A program made the position numbers and the translations under genes. Under the pieces are notes generated by a model, which made no database searches, had not been told where the DNA came from, and was given only the letters and a program-made list of their open reading frames with translations. From NCBI RefSeq assembly GCF_000419685.1, contig NZ_ATTM01000005.1, forward strand, positions 267,345 to 331,344: a stretch of DNA of 64,000 bases, read 5' to 3'. This document shows, one piece after another, positions 35,423 through 43,994 of the stretch. Position 1 is the stretch's first letter; each line of letters starts with the position of its first letter. The DNA is from Flavobacterium antarcticum DSM 19726 (lineage in GTDB: Bacteria > Bacteroidota > Bacteroidia > Flavobacteriales > Flavobacteriaceae).

Positions 35423-35444
35423 TAAACCTAATAAAACAATCTAA

Positions 35445-36215
35445 ATGGAACTTAAATTATCGAAACCAATTTGCTTTTTTGACCTCGAAACCACAGGAAT
35501 TAACATTACAACGGATCGAATAGTTGAAATCGCCATTTTTAAAGTTTATCCAAACGGAAATAAGGAAAGTAAAACTTGGCTCGTAAATCCCACTATTCCA
35601 ATTCCAGCAGATACAACTGCAATTCACGGGATTTCGGATGAAAAAGTAGCTAATGAACCTACATTTGCCGAATTAGCTTCAGCGGTTTACAACATGATTA
35701 AAGATTCAGATTTAGCAGGTTTTAATTCTGACAGATTTGACATTCCATTATTAGCGGAAGAATTATTAAGAGCTGGAGTCGATTTTGACATGAAAAATAG
35801 AGTTTCTGTAGACATTCAAACAATTTTTCATAAAAAAGAAGAGCGTACTTTAGCAGCTGCATATAAATTCTATTGTGGAGAAACTTTGGAAAATGCGCAT
35901 TCCGCAGAAGCCGATACAATGGCAACGTATGAAATCTTAAAGTCGCAGTTTGATCGCTACGATGATTTACCTCAGGACATGAAATCACTTTCAGAATATA
36001 CGACTCGTAAAAAAACAGCCGATTTTGCCGGGTTTATAATCGTAGATAAAGATGGTGACGAAGCATTTAGCTTTGGAAAAAATAAAGGAAAGAAAGTAAA
36101 TGATATTTTAGAAACCGAGCCTGGTTATTTCAGTTGGATTCAAAACGCTGATTTCCCACTTTACACTAAGAAAGTTTTAACTGCTATTAAATTGAGGAAG
36201 TTAAATACGAAATAG
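35445..36215 (+). CDS. DnaQ-like DEDDh 3'-5' exonuclease
   Basis: The 256-residue protein has the exonuclease motifs C-F-F-D-L-E-T-T-G-I (Exo I with Asp and Glu), F-N-S-D-R-F-D-I-P-L-L (Exo II) and A-H-S-A-E-A-D-T-M-A-T (Exo III with His and Asp), so all DEDDh residues are present. The C-terminal segment F-S-F-G-K-N-K-G-K-K-V and F-S-W-I-Q-N-A-D-F is shared by flavobacterial homologues. It is a free-standing proofreading-type nuclease. Its stop codon abuts the left repeat of the four-helix-bundle cassette. Confidence 0.93.
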   Translation: MELKLSKPICFFDLETTGINITTDRIVEIAIFKVYPNGNKESKTWLVNPTIPIPADTTAIHGISDEKVANEPTFAELASAVYNMIKDSDLAGFNSDRFDIPLLAEELLRAGVDFDMKNRVSVDIQTIFHKKEERTLAAAYKFYCGETLENAHSAEADTMATYEILKSQFDRYDDLPQDMKSLSEYTTRKKTADFAGFIIVDKDGDEAFSFGKNKGKKVNDILETEPGYFSWIQNADFPLYTKKVLTAIKLRKLNTK

Positions 36216-36250
36216 GTTCAGTCACGGTCGCAGTTTTCAGTCACAGTCGC
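36215..36250. repeat. Left inverted repeat flanking the four-helix-bundle gene
   Basis: Contains two tandem near-copies of a roughly 20-base unit beginning CAGTCACGGTCGCAGTTTT and CAGTCACAGTCGC; it is the imperfect reverse complement of the repeat at 36684. Confidence 0.75.
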
Positions 36251-36280
36251 TAAATTTTAGTAATAATAGAAAGTATTTTT

Positions 36281-36652
36281 ATGGATTTTAAAGATTTATT
36301 GGCTTATAAAAAAGCATTTTCATTGGCTATGGAAATTAAGAAAAGTACTGATTCTTTTCCAAAAGAAGAAAAATTTGCATTGACAGATCAAATTAGAAGA
36401 TCATCAAGAAGTGTATGTGCAAATATGGCGGAAGCTTATCGAAAAAGAAGATATATCAATCACTTTATTAGTAAATTAACGGATTGTGATGGAGAAAATT
36501 CTGAAACTTCTGTGTGGTTGGATTTTTCTTTTGAATGCAACTATATCTCATTAGAAATCCATCAAGATTTTACGCAGAAAGCTGCAGAAGTGGGAAAATT
36601 AATTAATTATATGATCAATAATCCTGAAAAATTTGGATGTACACCAAAATGA
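36281..36652 (+). CDS. Four-helix-bundle protein (23S rRNA intervening-sequence protein family)
   Basis: The 123-residue protein shows the S23/IVP family pattern: D-L-L-A-Y-K-K-A-F-S-L-A-M-E-I, then F-P-K-E-E-K-F-A-L-T-D-Q-I-R-R-S-S-R-S-V and N-M-A-E-A-Y. The last helix is in K-A-A-E-V-G-K-L-I-N-Y-M. Relatives are found inside rRNA intervening sequences or as free genes of unknown function, and the fold also occurs in diversity-generating retroelement accessory proteins. Here it is a free gene, with short inverted repeats on both sides about 430 bases apart, and no promoter motif of its own was seen. Confidence 0.9.
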   Translation: MDFKDLLAYKKAFSLAMEIKKSTDSFPKEEKFALTDQIRRSSRSVCANMAEAYRKRRYINHFISKLTDCDGENSETSVWLDFSFECNYISLEIHQDFTQKAAEVGKLINYMINNPEKFGCTPK

Positions 36653-36683
36653 AAGAGAATTGAAAACTGAAATTACGACTATA

Positions 36684-36714
36684 GACTGCGACTGAAAACC
36701 GCGACTGAAAACTT
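36684..36714. repeat. Right inverted repeat flanking the four-helix-bundle gene
   Basis: Two tandem units, GACTGCGACTGAAAAC and CGCGACTGAAAAC, complementary in opposite orientation to the repeat at 36215. Confidence 0.75.
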
Positions 36715-36721
36715 AAACATC

Positions 36722-37333
36722 ATGAAAATAATCTGCATCGGTAGAAATTATACCAAACACATCGAGGAATTGCAAAATGAACGTCCAACGGAGCCGGTTG
36801 TTTTCTTGAAACCGGATACGGCAATTTTGCCTAAAAACATGCCTTTCTTTATTCCTGATTTTTCGGACGACATTCACCATGAAGTGGAGATTTTAGTTCG
36901 GATTAATAGGGTAGGGAAGCACATTGAGCCGAGATTTGCACACAAATATTACGACGGAATCGGTTTGGGTATTGATTTTACTGCAAGAGAATTGCAAGCA
37001 AAATTGAAAGAAAAAGGCTTGCCTTGGGAGAAAGCGAAAGCATTTGACGGTTCGGCAGTAATTGGAAATTTTTTACCCAAAGAGAAGTTTGAATCATTAA
37101 ATTCGATTAATTTTGAATTAACCAATAATGGAACTTCGGTTCAAAAAGGATGTACGTCAAATATGTTGTGGCAAATAGATGAGTTAATCGCTTATGTTTC
37201 GCAATATTTTACGTTAAAAATTGGAGATGTTATTTTTACAGGAACGCCAGAAGGTGTTGCTAAAGTAAATACAAATGACGTTTTAGAAGGTTTCATTGAA
37301 GGAGAATCAATCTTTAGAATACAAGTTAAATAA
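36722..37333 (+). CDS. Fumarylacetoacetate hydrolase family protein
   Basis: The 203-residue protein has the FAH core: K-I-I-C-I-G-R-N-Y at the start, E-P-V-V-F-L-K-P-D-T-A, the metal ligands in H-H-E-V-E-I-L-V-R, G-L-G-I-D-F-T-A-R-E-L-Q, and D-V-I-F-T-G-T-P-E-G-V near the end. Family members hydrolyse or decarboxylate acylpyruvates such as oxaloacetate. The substrate is not evident. It is followed without a gap by the HPt gene. Confidence 0.92.
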   Translation: MKIICIGRNYTKHIEELQNERPTEPVVFLKPDTAILPKNMPFFIPDFSDDIHHEVEILVRINRVGKHIEPRFAHKYYDGIGLGIDFTARELQAKLKEKGLPWEKAKAFDGSAVIGNFLPKEKFESLNSINFELTNNGTSVQKGCTSNMLWQIDELIAYVSQYFTLKIGDVIFTGTPEGVAKVNTNDVLEGFIEGESIFRIQVK

Positions 37334-37681
37334 ATGGCATTACACTACAATTTAGCAAAAGTGCACGAAATTTCAGATAACGATACTGAATTTGTGGTTG
37401 AACTTTTAAAGTTATTCGTACGCGACGTGCCGAGTGATTTGTCAGAAATGATTGCGGCAATTAAGGAGAAAAAACATTCAGAAGCCTATAGCTTTTCGCA
37501 TAAAATGAAGCCATCTCTCGATTTATTAGGGATGACAATTGCTTATGAAGAGAATCTTTGTATTGAAAACTGGACCCGTGAAAAAGGCAAGAAGAAGGAA
37601 ATAAAAGACACGTATAAAAGTTTGGAACACCACATTGAAAAAGCGGTTAAGGAAATAAGAAAAGATTTCAATTTACATTAA
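37334..37681 (+). CDS. HPt-domain phosphotransfer protein
   Basis: The 115-residue protein is a single histidine-phosphotransfer domain. The phosphorylatable His56 lies in S-F-S-H-K-M-K-P-S-L-D-L-L-G-M, and the flanking helices match the four-helix HPt bundle. Such proteins relay phosphate between hybrid kinases and response regulators. No kinase or regulator is adjacent; the PAS kinase and single-domain regulator at 53181-55312 are possible but unproven partners. The start codon directly follows the FAH gene stop codon, and cinA follows nine bases later. Confidence 0.88.
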   Translation: MALHYNLAKVHEISDNDTEFVVELLKLFVRDVPSDLSEMIAAIKEKKHSEAYSFSHKMKPSLDLLGMTIAYEENLCIENWTREKGKKKEIKDTYKSLEHHIEKAVKEIRKDFNLH

Positions 37682-37690
37682 AACACACTT

Positions 37691-38944
37691 ATGAAAGCAG
37701 CGATAGTTACTATTGGCGACGAAATTCTTATAGGCCAAATTGTAGATACAAATTCGGGCTATATGGCAAAAGCCTTAGATAAAATTGGCATTGAAATCAC
37801 TGAAATGCTGTCGATTTCTGATGATAAAAATCATATTTTAGACACCTTCGCCAGTTTGCAAAATAAAGTTGATTTAGTGTTGATTACCGGTGGTTTAGGG
37901 CCAACAAAAGACGATATTACTAAAAAAACATTCTGTGATTATTTTGAAGACGAATTAGTAATTAATTCAGAAGTTTTGCAACATGTCACCCAAATAATTG
38001 AAGGTTTTTACAAACGACCGATCAGTCAAATGAACCGCGATCAAGCATTAGTTCCGTCCAAATGTACCATCTTAACCAATGCAAACGGAACTGCTCCAGG
38101 AATGTGGATGCAGAAGGAAAATACGGTATTTATATCGCTTCCGGGTGTTCCTTATGAAATGAAAGACATCGTAGATAATGTAATTGTTCCAAAAATCGTT
38201 AAGGAATATAAACGCCCTTTTATCATTCATCAAACGGTGTTAACGTACGGTCAAGGTGAAAGTATGGTCGCGGAACGGATTGAAGATTGGGAAAATAATT
38301 TACCTGAATTTATTAAGTTGGCGTATTTGCCAAGTCCGGGACGGGTTCGACTCCGACTTTCAGCAAGAGGTACAGACGAAAATTTATTAAATAACACGCT
38401 TGCGGAGCAAATTAAGCAACTTACAGCAATTATTGGTGACATAATTGTTGGCTACGACGATAGCGACACAATCGAAGTGGTTCTCGGTCGATTACTGACG
38501 AAGCATAATAAAACGTTGGCAACAGCCGAAAGTTGTACGGGTGGGAAAATAGCACAACGAATTACAGCAGTTCCAGGAGCTTCCGCTTATTTTAAAGGAA
38601 GTATTGTCTGCTATACCGAATCAGTCAAAACGGATGTATTGCAGGTTTCTAAAGAAACGATTGCGAAATATTCAGTTGTAAGTGAGGAAGTTGCTAGGGA
38701 GATGGTTCGCAATATTCAGAAAATAATGAATGTGGATTATGCGATTGCGGTAACTGGAAATGCTGGACCTACAAAAGACGCTACGAATGAAGAGGTTGGA
38801 ATCGTTTTTATCGCATTGGCAACACCAGAATCTATTTTTGTAGAAAAATTTAATTTTGGCCAACCACGTGAAAAAGTGATAGATAGAACGGTAAATAAAA
38901 GTTTTGAATTGCTAATGAAAGAAATTTTAAAAAATGTACAATAA
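37691..38944 (+). CDS. cinA: CinA family protein (nicotinamide-nucleotide amidohydrolase type)
   Basis: The 417-residue protein has an N-terminal MoCF-like domain ([14 protein letters not shown] and [12 protein letters not shown]) and a C-terminal CinA domain with [13 protein letters not shown], the NMN deamidase motif, and V-S-E-E-V-A-R-E-M. It recycles pyridine nucleotides and may hydrolyse ADP-ribose. The gene ends the FAH-HPt-cinA run; the ribosomal protein gene rpmB follows after 71 bases. Confidence 0.95.
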   Translation: MKAAIVTIGDEILIGQIVDTNSGYMAKALDKIGIEITEMLSISDDKNHILDTFASLQNKVDLVLITGGLGPTKDDITKKTFCDYFEDELVINSEVLQHVTQIIEGFYKRPISQMNRDQALVPSKCTILTNANGTAPGMWMQKENTVFISLPGVPYEMKDIVDNVIVPKIVKEYKRPFIIHQTVLTYGQGESMVAERIEDWENNLPEFIKLAYLPSPGRVRLRLSARGTDENLLNNTLAEQIKQLTAIIGDIIVGYDDSDTIEVVLGRLLTKHNKTLATAESCTGGKIAQRITAVPGASAYFKGSIVCYTESVKTDVLQVSKETIAKYSVVSEEVAREMVRNIQKIMNVDYAIAVTGNAGPTKDATNEEVGIVFIALATPESIFVEKFNFGQPREKVIDRTVNKSFELLMKEILKNVQ

Positions 38945-39015
38945 TTATTTTGTATAAAGGTTTATTTTTCTTTTCTTTGCACCCTGATTTTGAATAACGA
39001 TAAAAGATAAGCATA

Positions 39016-39252
39016 ATGTCAAGAGTTTGTGACCTTACAGGTAAAAGAGCTATGGTGGGAAATAACGTTTCTCACGCGATGAACAAAACGAAAAGAAAGT
39101 TTTCTGTAAACTTACTTAAAAAACGTTTTTACCTTCCTGCAGAAGATAGATGGATTACTCTTAGAGTAGCTGCATCTACAATTAAAACAATCAACAAAAA
39201 CGGAATTGACGCAGTGTTAAAAACTGCTAAAGCAAACGGATTTATCAAATAA
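39016..39252 (+). CDS. rpmB: 50S ribosomal protein L28
   Basis: The 78-residue protein starts [19 protein letters not shown] and contains R-K-F-S-V-N-L with [10 protein letters not shown], the normal L28 pattern. It is first of the rpmB-rpmG-bL38-ftsY series. A weak TTTCTTTG promoter-like word lies upstream near 38976. Confidence 0.97.
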   Translation: MSRVCDLTGKRAMVGNNVSHAMNKTKRKFSVNLLKKRFYLPAEDRWITLRVAASTIKTINKNGIDAVLKTAKANGFIK

Positions 39253-39278
39253 ATCTTCCTCAATAAATATATAGCAAG

Positions 39279-39461
39279 ATGGCAAAGAAAGGTAATAGAA
39301 TCCAAGTAATTTTAGAATGTACAGAACACAAAACATCAGGTGTTGCAGGTACTTCAAGATATATCACAACTAAGAACAAAAAAAATACTCCAGACAGATT
39401 AGAGATTAAGAAATTTAATCCAATCTTGAAAAGAGTAACTGTTCACAAAGAAATTAAATAA
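39279..39461 (+). CDS. rpmG: 50S ribosomal protein L33
   Basis: The 60-residue protein reads [16 protein letters not shown], with [12 protein letters not shown] and L-E-I-K-K-F-N-P, typical L33. Only one cysteine remains of the zinc ribbon, so it is the zinc-free form. It sits 26 bases after rpmB. Confidence 0.97.
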   Translation: MAKKGNRIQVILECTEHKTSGVAGTSRYITTKNKKNTPDRLEIKKFNPILKRVTVHKEIK

Positions 39462-39534
39462 TAATTTAAGATTTTTATAAAACGATAGGTGTTTGCATTT
39501 ATCTATTTTATTAAAATTAAAAGACATTTAAATC

Positions 39535-39687
39535 ATGGCAAAGAAAACCGTAGCAACCCTACAGACAGCTTCAAAGAGATTATCAAAAGCCATCAAAATG
39601 GTGAAATCTCCAAAAACAGGTGCATATACATTCGTTGAGTCAATCATGGCACCAGAACTTGTTGATGAATTCTTGAAAAAGAAATAA
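39535..39687 (+). CDS. DUF4295 small ribosomal protein (bL38)
   Basis: This 50-residue frame begins M-A-K-K-T-V-A-T-L-Q-T-A-S-K-R-L-S-K, continues M-V-K-S-P-K-T-G-A-Y-T-F-V-E-S and ends E-L-V-D-E-F-L-K-K-K. It is very basic and matches DUF4295, which is conserved in Bacteroidota between rpmG and ftsY. As I recall, the Flavobacterium ribosome structure assigns this family to a ribosomal protein called bL38. It starts 73 bases after rpmG, and a terminator follows. Confidence 0.9.
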   Translation: MAKKTVATLQTASKRLSKAIKMVKSPKTGAYTFVESIMAPELVDEFLKKK

Positions 39688-39707
39688 TTCAAACTACAAT
39701 TTTATAG

Positions 39708-39741
39708 AAAAGCTACTTTCCACCCGAAAGTAGCTTTTTTA
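39708..39741 (+). terminator. Terminator after the rpmB-rpmG-bL38 genes
   Basis: GCTACTTTC pairs with GAAAGTAGC, extended by A and T runs. Confidence 0.88.
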
Positions 39742-39823
39742 TTTTTATATTTGTCGTTAAATTTTTGAGCACCACTTCTCATAGAGTAAAGAACACAAAT
39801 ACAGAACATAGAACAAAACAAAT

Positions 39824-40804
39824 ATGAGCTTCTTTAAAAGAATATTTTCTTCCGAAAAAAAGGAATCAGGCTTAAATGAACAAGCTAAGGAAACGCTTGA
39901 TAAAGGTTTGGAGAAATCCAAAAGTTCCTTTTTCTCTAAACTTACAAAAGCAGTTGCTGGAAAATCAAAAGTGGATGATGAGGTTTTAGATAACCTTGAA
40001 GAAATACTAGTAGCTTCTGACGTAGGAGTTGATACGACATTGAAGATCATCAAACGGATTGAAAAAAGAGTTTCAGAAGATAAGTACGTTGGAACAGAAG
40101 AATTAAATCAAATTCTTCGTGATGAAATTGCTGGTCTACTTTCTGAAACCAATAATACGAATTCATCCGTATTTGAAATACCTGCAAATAAGAAGCCCTA
40201 CGTTTTAATGGTCGTTGGTGTAAATGGTGTTGGTAAAACGACGACAATCGGAAAACTTGCGTACCAATTTAATAAAGCAGGCTACAAAGTTGTTCTTGGT
40301 GCCGCAGATACTTTTAGAGCTGCAGCAATTGATCAATTGCAAATTTGGGCGGATCGTGTTGGCGTTCCTATGGTTCGTCAAGAAATGGGAAGTGATCCCG
40401 CTTCAGTAGCATTTGACACTCTGAAATCAGCCGTTGCCCAAGAGGCTGATGTGGTTATTATTGATACCGCAGGACGTTTGCATAATAAAGTCAATTTGAT
40501 GAACGAACTTACAAAAGTGAAGCGTGTCATGCAGAAAGTAATTGACGATGCTCCACACGATGTATTGTTAGTTTTAGATGGTTCAACTGGACAAAATGCT
40601 TTTGAACAAGCCAAACAATTTACTGCAGCAACTGAAGTGACATCTTTAGCGGTAACGAAATTAGATGGAACTGCAAAAGGGGGAGTTGTGATTGGTATTT
40701 CAGATCAATTTCAAATTCCCGTAAAATATATTGGAGTGGGAGAAGGAATCGAAGATTTGCAAGTTTTTAATAAAATTGAATTTGTTGATTCTTTTTTTAA
40801 ATAA
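39824..40804 (+). CDS. ftsY: Signal recognition particle receptor FtsY
   Basis: The 326-residue SRP GTPase has an N domain (D-E-V-L-D-N-L-E-E-I-L-V-A-S-D-V-G) and a G domain with G-V-N-G-V-G-K-T-T-T-I-G-K-L-A, D-T-F-R-A-A-A-I-D-Q-L, I-I-D-T-A-G-R-L, T-K-L-D-G-T-A-K-G-G and G-V-G-E-G-I-E-D-L. There is no long acidic A domain. It receives ribosome-nascent-chain complexes at the membrane. Confidence 0.97.
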   Translation: MSFFKRIFSSEKKESGLNEQAKETLDKGLEKSKSSFFSKLTKAVAGKSKVDDEVLDNLEEILVASDVGVDTTLKIIKRIEKRVSEDKYVGTEELNQILRDEIAGLLSETNNTNSSVFEIPANKKPYVLMVVGVNGVGKTTTIGKLAYQFNKAGYKVVLGAADTFRAAAIDQLQIWADRVGVPMVRQEMGSDPASVAFDTLKSAVAQEADVVIIDTAGRLHNKVNLMNELTKVKRVMQKVIDDAPHDVLLVLDGSTGQNAFEQAKQFTAATEVTSLAVTKLDGTAKGGVVIGISDQFQIPVKYIGVGEGIEDLQVFNKIEFVDSFFK

Positions 40805-40827
40805 AATTTTAATCCGTATAAAATAGT

Positions 40828-40857
40828 AAGCTCAAATATATTTTGAGCTTTTTTTAT
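40828..40857 (+). terminator. Terminator of ftsY
   Basis: AAGCTCAAA pairs with TTTGAGCTT over a short loop, then T residues. Confidence 0.88.
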
Positions 40858-40927
40858 GTAATAAATAATCGGTCTCATTTTTTTATCCTACATTAAAACA
40901 GTAATTTTATTTTTTTAAATTTCAACC

Positions 40928-41350
40928 ATGAAAAATTTTATTCTTTCACTTTTTACAGTATTTATTTTAACTTCTTGCCAAGAGAAAAAAGCGGAAACCT
41001 TTGATGTAAATCTATTAAATGGATATTGGGAAATCGAACAAGTCACAATGGCGGACGGTACCAAGAAAGAATACAAGATGAGCGAAACAGTAGATTTTTT
41101 CGAAGTAAAAAACGACAGCGGTTTTCGTAAAAAAGTAAAACCTCAATTGGACGGAACCTATTTGGTAAATGATTCTGAAGAAGAAATAAAAATAGAAAAA
41201 TCAGCAGAAGGAACTTTCATTTCTTACAAAACGGATTATGCCACTTGGAAGGAAGAAATCAAGACGCTGACAGAAGAGCAACTGGTTTTAGAGAATGATC
41301 AAAACTTGCAATACCAATACAAACGACCAATTCCTTTTACCGTAAAATAA
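40928..41350 (+). CDS. Small lipoprotein with lipocalin-like fold
   Basis: The 140-residue protein has a lipoprotein signal ending L-T-S-C, then a single domain beginning L-L-N-G-Y-W-E-I-E-Q-V, the usual opening of lipocalin-like domains (D-x-x-G-x-W-x-I). Strands follow to the end. Its ligand is unknown. The stop codon overlaps the start of the DUF721 gene by one base (TAATGG), implying cotranslation. Confidence 0.75.
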   Translation: MKNFILSLFTVFILTSCQEKKAETFDVNLLNGYWEIEQVTMADGTKKEYKMSETVDFFEVKNDSGFRKKVKPQLDGTYLVNDSEEEIKIEKSAEGTFISYKTDYATWKEEIKTLTEEQLVLENDQNLQYQYKRPIPFTVK

Positions 41351-41646
41351 TGGCCAAACGATTAAATAATGAAAACACAATAGGCGACGTTTTAAAGTAC
41401 ATCATTAAAGAAAACCGACTCCAACCTGGAATGGATCAAATTTCGGTTAAGGAAGCTTGGCAGTCTTTGATGGGAAATGGCGTCAATAGTTATACTAAAA
41501 GCGTCGTTCTCAAAGGAACTATTCTCTATGTAGAATTATCATCAGCGGTGTTGCGAGAAGAGCTGAGCTTTGGTAAGTCTAAAATAATTGCAATGCTCAA
41601 CGAAGAACTTCGGCGGGACCTTATTAAAGAAGTAGTATTAAGATAA
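41350..41646 (+). CDS. DUF721 (DciA-like) domain protein
   Basis: The 98-residue protein matches DUF721: I-K-E-N-R-L-Q-P-G-M, V-K-E-A-W-Q-S-L-M-G, L-Y-V-E-L-S-S-A-V-L-R-E-E-L. DciA proteins act with the replicative helicase in bacteria that lack DnaC/DnaI. Here the DUF721 domain makes up the whole protein, as in many Bacteroidota. The role in helicase loading is a family inference. Confidence 0.85.
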   Translation: MAKRLNNENTIGDVLKYIIKENRLQPGMDQISVKEAWQSLMGNGVNSYTKSVVLKGTILYVELSSAVLREELSFGKSKIIAMLNEELRRDLIKEVVLR

Positions 41647-41690
41647 AAAAAAGCCGATTCAAAATAAATTGAATCGGCTTTATATTTTTA
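41645..41690. terminator. Bidirectional terminator
   Basis: AAGCCGATTCAA pairs with TTGAATCGGCTT over a 6-base loop, with an A run on one side and a T-rich stretch on the other, between the DUF721 and ndk genes. Confidence 0.9.
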
Positions 41691-41741
41691 GGCCAATTTT
41701 TAACATCCATTACTGAACACTAAAAACCTGAAAACTTTTTA

Positions 41742-42161
41742 CTAGAAATTTTCTCTTCCTGCAAAGTGAAATGCACCTTCGATAGCTGCGTTTTCATCTG
41801 AATCAGAACCGTGAACTGCATTTTCTCCAATAGAAGTTGCATACGCTTTTCTGATTGTTCCTTCCGCTGCATCAGCAGGATTTGTAGCGCCAATCAATGT
41901 TCTGAAATCTTCAACTGCATTGTCTTTCTCAAGAATTGCAGCAAGAATTGGACCTCTTGACATAAATTCTACTAACTCGCCATAAAACGGACGAGCAGCA
42001 TGAACGTCGTAAAATTTTTGTGCGTCAGCAGTAGTCAATTGCGTTAATTTCAAAGAAACGATTTTGAAACCTGCATTTGTGATCATTGCTAAAATGTTTC
42101 CGATGTGTCCGTTTGCAACTGCATCCGGCTTAATCATTGTAAATGTTCTATTTGTAGCCAT
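41742..42161 (-). CDS. ndk: Nucleoside diphosphate kinase
   Basis: The 139-residue enzyme exchanges gamma-phosphate between nucleoside di- and triphosphates. It starts [14 protein letters not shown], contains [17 protein letters not shown], and has the active-site histidine in [22 protein letters not shown] promoter element lies 23 bases upstream. Confidence 0.97.
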   Translation of the reverse strand: MATNRTFTMIKPDAVANGHIGNILAMITNAGFKIVSLKLTQLTTADAQKFYDVHAARPFYGELVEFMSRGPILAAILEKDNAVEDFRTLIGATNPADAAEGTIRKAYATSIGENAVHGSDSDENAAIEGAFHFAGRENF

Positions 42162-42184
42162 TTTTTTTATTTTTTAATTCGGTG

Positions 42185-42192
42185 CAAAAATA
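42185..42192 (-). promoter_or_regulatory. Candidate -7 promoter element of ndk (TATTTTTG)
   Basis: Perfect TAnnTTTG on the minus strand followed by CACC. Confidence 0.65.
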
Positions 42193-42261
42193 GTTTTTTA
42201 TAATTTATAAATAAAACGTTCGTTTATTTAATTTGAAAATTAAAACCCAGCTGAGTTCACT

Positions 42262-43851
42262 TTATACCACAACGATTTCAAACTGTTGTTCCAAAGGTTT
42301 CAAAGCAGCAAATAATTGTTCAATCATTGTATCGCCACTTTCAAGATAAAATTCAGAAAAATTAGCTTTTCGTTCCTGCAAACTCTGATTCGGAAATAAT
42401 TCGTTTTGTAAATCAGTAACGCGTTCTAATATATCGGCATAATGCTTTTTTTCCGCTTTAATCATTCTTTTTTCTAGTGCATTCAAGCCTTTAATTTGTT
42501 TTGTTTCTTGAGCGTTTACAGCGCCAATAAAGGAAGAATCTGTTTTTTGAGCCATTTTTCGAAGGGTGTCAAATTGCGCTTGTAAAAACTGCTTTTGTTC
42601 TGAAAAATCTAATGTAAATTTTGAAGCTTTTTTTACAATTTTCTCTTTTAAATCAAACTGTTTTTTAAATAAATCGTTCCAAGATAATTCTAATTTATCT
42701 GCTTTCTTCGCTTGCTTCTCAGTGGCTAACAAGACGGAATTTCTCAATAATAAGACAGGGAACGTTACTTTAGAAGCTTCAAAATATGATTTCAATTCTA
42801 ACCAATACGCTAATTCTCCACCACCACCGATGTAAGCTAAATTAGGTAAAACAACTTCCTGATACAGCGGTCGCATTATCACATTTGGACTAAACTTTTC
42901 TGGATGCTGTTCTAATTCGTTCAACAACTCTTTTTCAGTAAACTTAATTTCAGTATTGTTGATTAAATAAACGCCATCTTCTAAAATAATTCGCTCTCGA
43001 AAATCATCTTCAATATAAAATAAATTAATCTCCCTTGGATTCACCTGAATTTTATAAGCCGATAGTAGTTCAGCAGTTTCTGCCACTTTTTGATGCGAGG
43101 TTTGGTGCAGTAATTCCTCTTTCACATAAGGAATAAATCGTTTTTTTAAGTCGGCATCATCCGCGTCCAAAATAACCAATCCATAGGAGCCGAAGATTTT
43201 ATCTGCTAAAAATCGTGTGGCTTCCGCCAAAGTTGCATGATTTATATAAGCATCTTCAAATAATTTTTTTAACTCTTCAGCATTTTTACCCATGCCCAAT
43301 TCCCCACTAAAAGTTTTAAAAACTTCACTCAGTCCATCTGTCGACAATCGACCTACCGGACCAGAACTTTCTCTGTTCCATCGAAGTTTTTTATCTTTAA
43401 AGTTGAAATAATTGATTTCATCAAAATCGTGATCTTCCGTTGCCATCCAATACACCGGAACGAAATTTTTATCGGGATAGGTATCTTTTAATTCCTTGGT
43501 GAGATTAATCACCGAAATGATTTTGTATAAAAAATACAACGGTCCTGTAAACAAATTCAACTGATGTCCCGTAGTAATAGTAAACGTATTTGTCTGTTCT
43601 AACGCTGCGATGTTTTCTAAAGTCAAATCAGAAATGGTAATATTTGCGTATTGGTTTTTCAATACTGAAACCAATACGGCACGATTTGCATCTGCATAAT
43701 TGGATTGCTTTTCAATGATTTGTGTTTTAAAGTTTTCCAAGGTAGGAAATCTGTTGTATAACGATTGTAATTGTTCTTTTTGATCCAAATAATCATTCAT
43801 AATTGGAGTGAAATACCCGGAATCTTGATAGCTAATACAGTCGGTTGGCAT
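42262..43851 (-). CDS. bshC: Bacillithiol biosynthesis cysteine-adding enzyme BshC
   Basis: The 529-residue enzyme joins cysteine to glucosaminyl malate in the last step of bacillithiol synthesis. It has the family start T-D-C-I-S-Y-Q-D-S-G-Y-F, the nucleotide-binding-like T-I-T-T-G-H-Q-L-N-L-F-T-G-P-L-Y-F, V-P-V-Y-W-M-A-T-E-D-H-D-F-D-E-I, and the C-terminal coiled coil with F-S-E-F-Y-L-E-S. Length fits the family (about 530). bshA and bshB are not in this window. Confidence 0.95.
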   Translation of the reverse strand: MPTDCISYQDSGYFTPIMNDYLDQKEQLQSLYNRFPTLENFKTQIIEKQSNYADANRAVLVSVLKNQYANITISDLTLENIAALEQTNTFTITTGHQLNLFTGPLYFLYKIISVINLTKELKDTYPDKNFVPVYWMATEDHDFDEINYFNFKDKKLRWNRESSGPVGRLSTDGLSEVFKTFSGELGMGKNAEELKKLFEDAYINHATLAEATRFLADKIFGSYGLVILDADDADLKKRFIPYVKEELLHQTSHQKVAETAELLSAYKIQVNPREINLFYIEDDFRERIILEDGVYLINNTEIKFTEKELLNELEQHPEKFSPNVIMRPLYQEVVLPNLAYIGGGGELAYWLELKSYFEASKVTFPVLLLRNSVLLATEKQAKKADKLELSWNDLFKKQFDLKEKIVKKASKFTLDFSEQKQFLQAQFDTLRKMAQKTDSSFIGAVNAQETKQIKGLNALEKRMIKAEKKHYADILERVTDLQNELFPNQSLQERKANFSEFYLESGDTMIEQLFAALKPLEQQFEIVVV

Positions 43852-43966
43852 AATTTAGAAGTCTATAATTTTCGTAAAATTAACTAAAATTAATTGGACC
43901 TATTTTTGGTTTAACAAATGCTTGTGAAATATATTTAGCTGCAGTTGTTTATCAGTTTATATCACG

Positions 43967-43974
43967 TATTTTTG
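43967..43974 (+). promoter_or_regulatory. Candidate -7 promoter element of the radical SAM gene (TATTTTTG)
   Basis: Perfect TAnnTTTG followed by CACC, with a TTG about 19-22 bases upstream as -33 element. It lies 20 bases before the TTG start at 43995. Confidence 0.65.
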
Positions 43975-43994
43975 CACCTTAATTCGTTTCTGAT

